From Flavobacteriales bacterium (lineage in GTDB: Bacteria > Bacteroidota > Bacteroidia > Flavobacteriales_D > Sanyastnellaceae): a stretch of 13,733 nt of DNA. This document shows, in pieces, positions 13,446 to 13,733 of the stretch. The notes under the pieces were generated by a model, which saw only the letters and a program-made list of their open reading frames with translations, was not told the origin of the DNA and made no database searches. The DNA lies in NCBI GenBank assembly GCA_947457285.1, contig CANGVZ010000021.1, positions 1-13,733 on the forward strand. The letters are read 5' to 3'. Both the position numbers and the translations under genes were made by a program. The number at the start of each line of letters is the position of its first letter. The stretch's first letter is position 1.

Positions 13446-13733
13446 TTATTTTTCTAGCCATGACGTGAGGTATACTGGATCAGAGAGATCTACTGCAAGT
13501 TGGGTTACTTTCAAAGGTCTAAAAGTATCAACCATTACAGCGAGCTCACCGGTTTCTTTTTGTCCAATGCTGCGTTCGGTGGCGCCGGGGTGTGGCCCGT
13601 GAGGAATACCTCCTGGGTGCAAAGAGATATAACCTTTATCCACGTGATTGCGGCTCATAAAATCGCCATCAACATAGTACAAAACTTCATCGGAGTCGAT
13701 GTTGCTGTGATTGTATGGCGCCGGAATAGCTTG
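13446..13733 (-). CDS. hmgA: Homogentisate 1,2-dioxygenase, C-terminal 95 residues (cut by right window edge)
   Basis: The frame is open to the window edge on the minus strand. The visible part begins QAIPAPYNHSNIDSDEVLYY and continues YVDGDFMSRNHVDKGYISL, with HPGGIPHGPHPG and KETGELAVMVDTFRPL after it. These are hallmark C-terminal cupin motifs of homogentisate dioxygenase, which opens the homogentisate ring to maleylacetoacetate. The YNHSN...DE segment and the histidine of IPHGPHPG are expected iron ligands. The TTG at 13682 is not a start, because homology continues past it. The gene lies immediately upstream of hppD, whose product is its substrate. Confidence 0.95.
   Translation of the reverse strand, partial: QAIPAPYNHSNIDSDEVLYYVDGDFMSRNHVDKGYISLHPGGIPHGPHPGATERSIGQKETGELAVMVDTFRPLKVTQLAVDLSDPVYLTSWLEK

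Noticed and set aside
13680..13682. TTG codon as a start for a short 78-residue gene.
   Set aside because: The frame stays open to the window edge and homogentisate-dioxygenase homology continues through it, so this is an internal codon of a truncated gene.

Overview
The window looks like chromosome from a member of the Bacteroidota, probably Flavobacteriales or a close relative. The main evidence is the first gene, a modular surface protein ending in a gliding-motility-associated (type IX secretion, type B) C-terminal sorting domain. Several genes also have TAnnTTTG-type -7 boxes upstream, the promoter signature of this phylum, and there is generally no Shine-Dalgarno sequence. Other phylum-typical genes are a divergent UbiA-like membrane protein, a conserved 203-residue exported protein and a stand-alone RfaE2. 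No tRNA, rRNA, CRISPR array, insertion sequence or prophage gene was seen. Coding density is very high: the longest gap is under 100 bases.

Layout, left to right. Positions 3-3215 (+) hold the 3' part of a giant secreted adhesin-like gene, cut by the window edge. It overlaps tail to tail with a TrkA/KtrA-type potassium-channel regulator (3205-3903, -). Next, on the minus strand, come a DUF2281-type antitoxin and PIN-domain toxin pair (4548 down to 3958) and then kynureninase (4587-5864, -). Divergent from kynU is hemL (5961-7253, +), which converges on a six-gene minus-strand run read from 11212 down to 7258: panD, a flippase/LPG-synthase-type membrane protein, rfaE2, comF, a conserved exported protein and a UbiA-like membrane protein. 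Divergent from panD is a nitronate-monooxygenase-family flavoprotein (11301-12236, +). A strong bidirectional hairpin terminator separates it from the convergent hmgA-hppD tyrosine-degradation operon (13733 down to 12282), whose hmgA end is cut by the right edge.

How the genes relate. hmgA and hppD are consecutive steps of tyrosine degradation through homogentisate. kynU belongs to tryptophan degradation, so the window carries pieces of two aromatic amino-acid pathways. hemL feeds tetrapyrrole synthesis by the C5 route, and panD supplies beta-alanine for pantothenate/CoA. rfaE2 makes ADP-heptose for the LPS core, and the neighbouring flippase-like protein is plausibly an envelope gene. Within the minus-strand run the genes overlap (17 and 4 bases) or lie 2-38 bases apart, so most are probably co-transcribed and some translationally coupled.

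Most of the window is ordinary housekeeping sequence, and I do not see a convincing undescribed multi-gene system. The best items for a second look are: a reelin-repeat-like domain that appears to be inserted inside an Ig-like module of the adhesin; the degenerate UbiA-like protein translationally coupled to a conserved exported protein of unknown function; and recurrent -7 boxes so close to start codons that some transcripts would be leaderless or nearly so.
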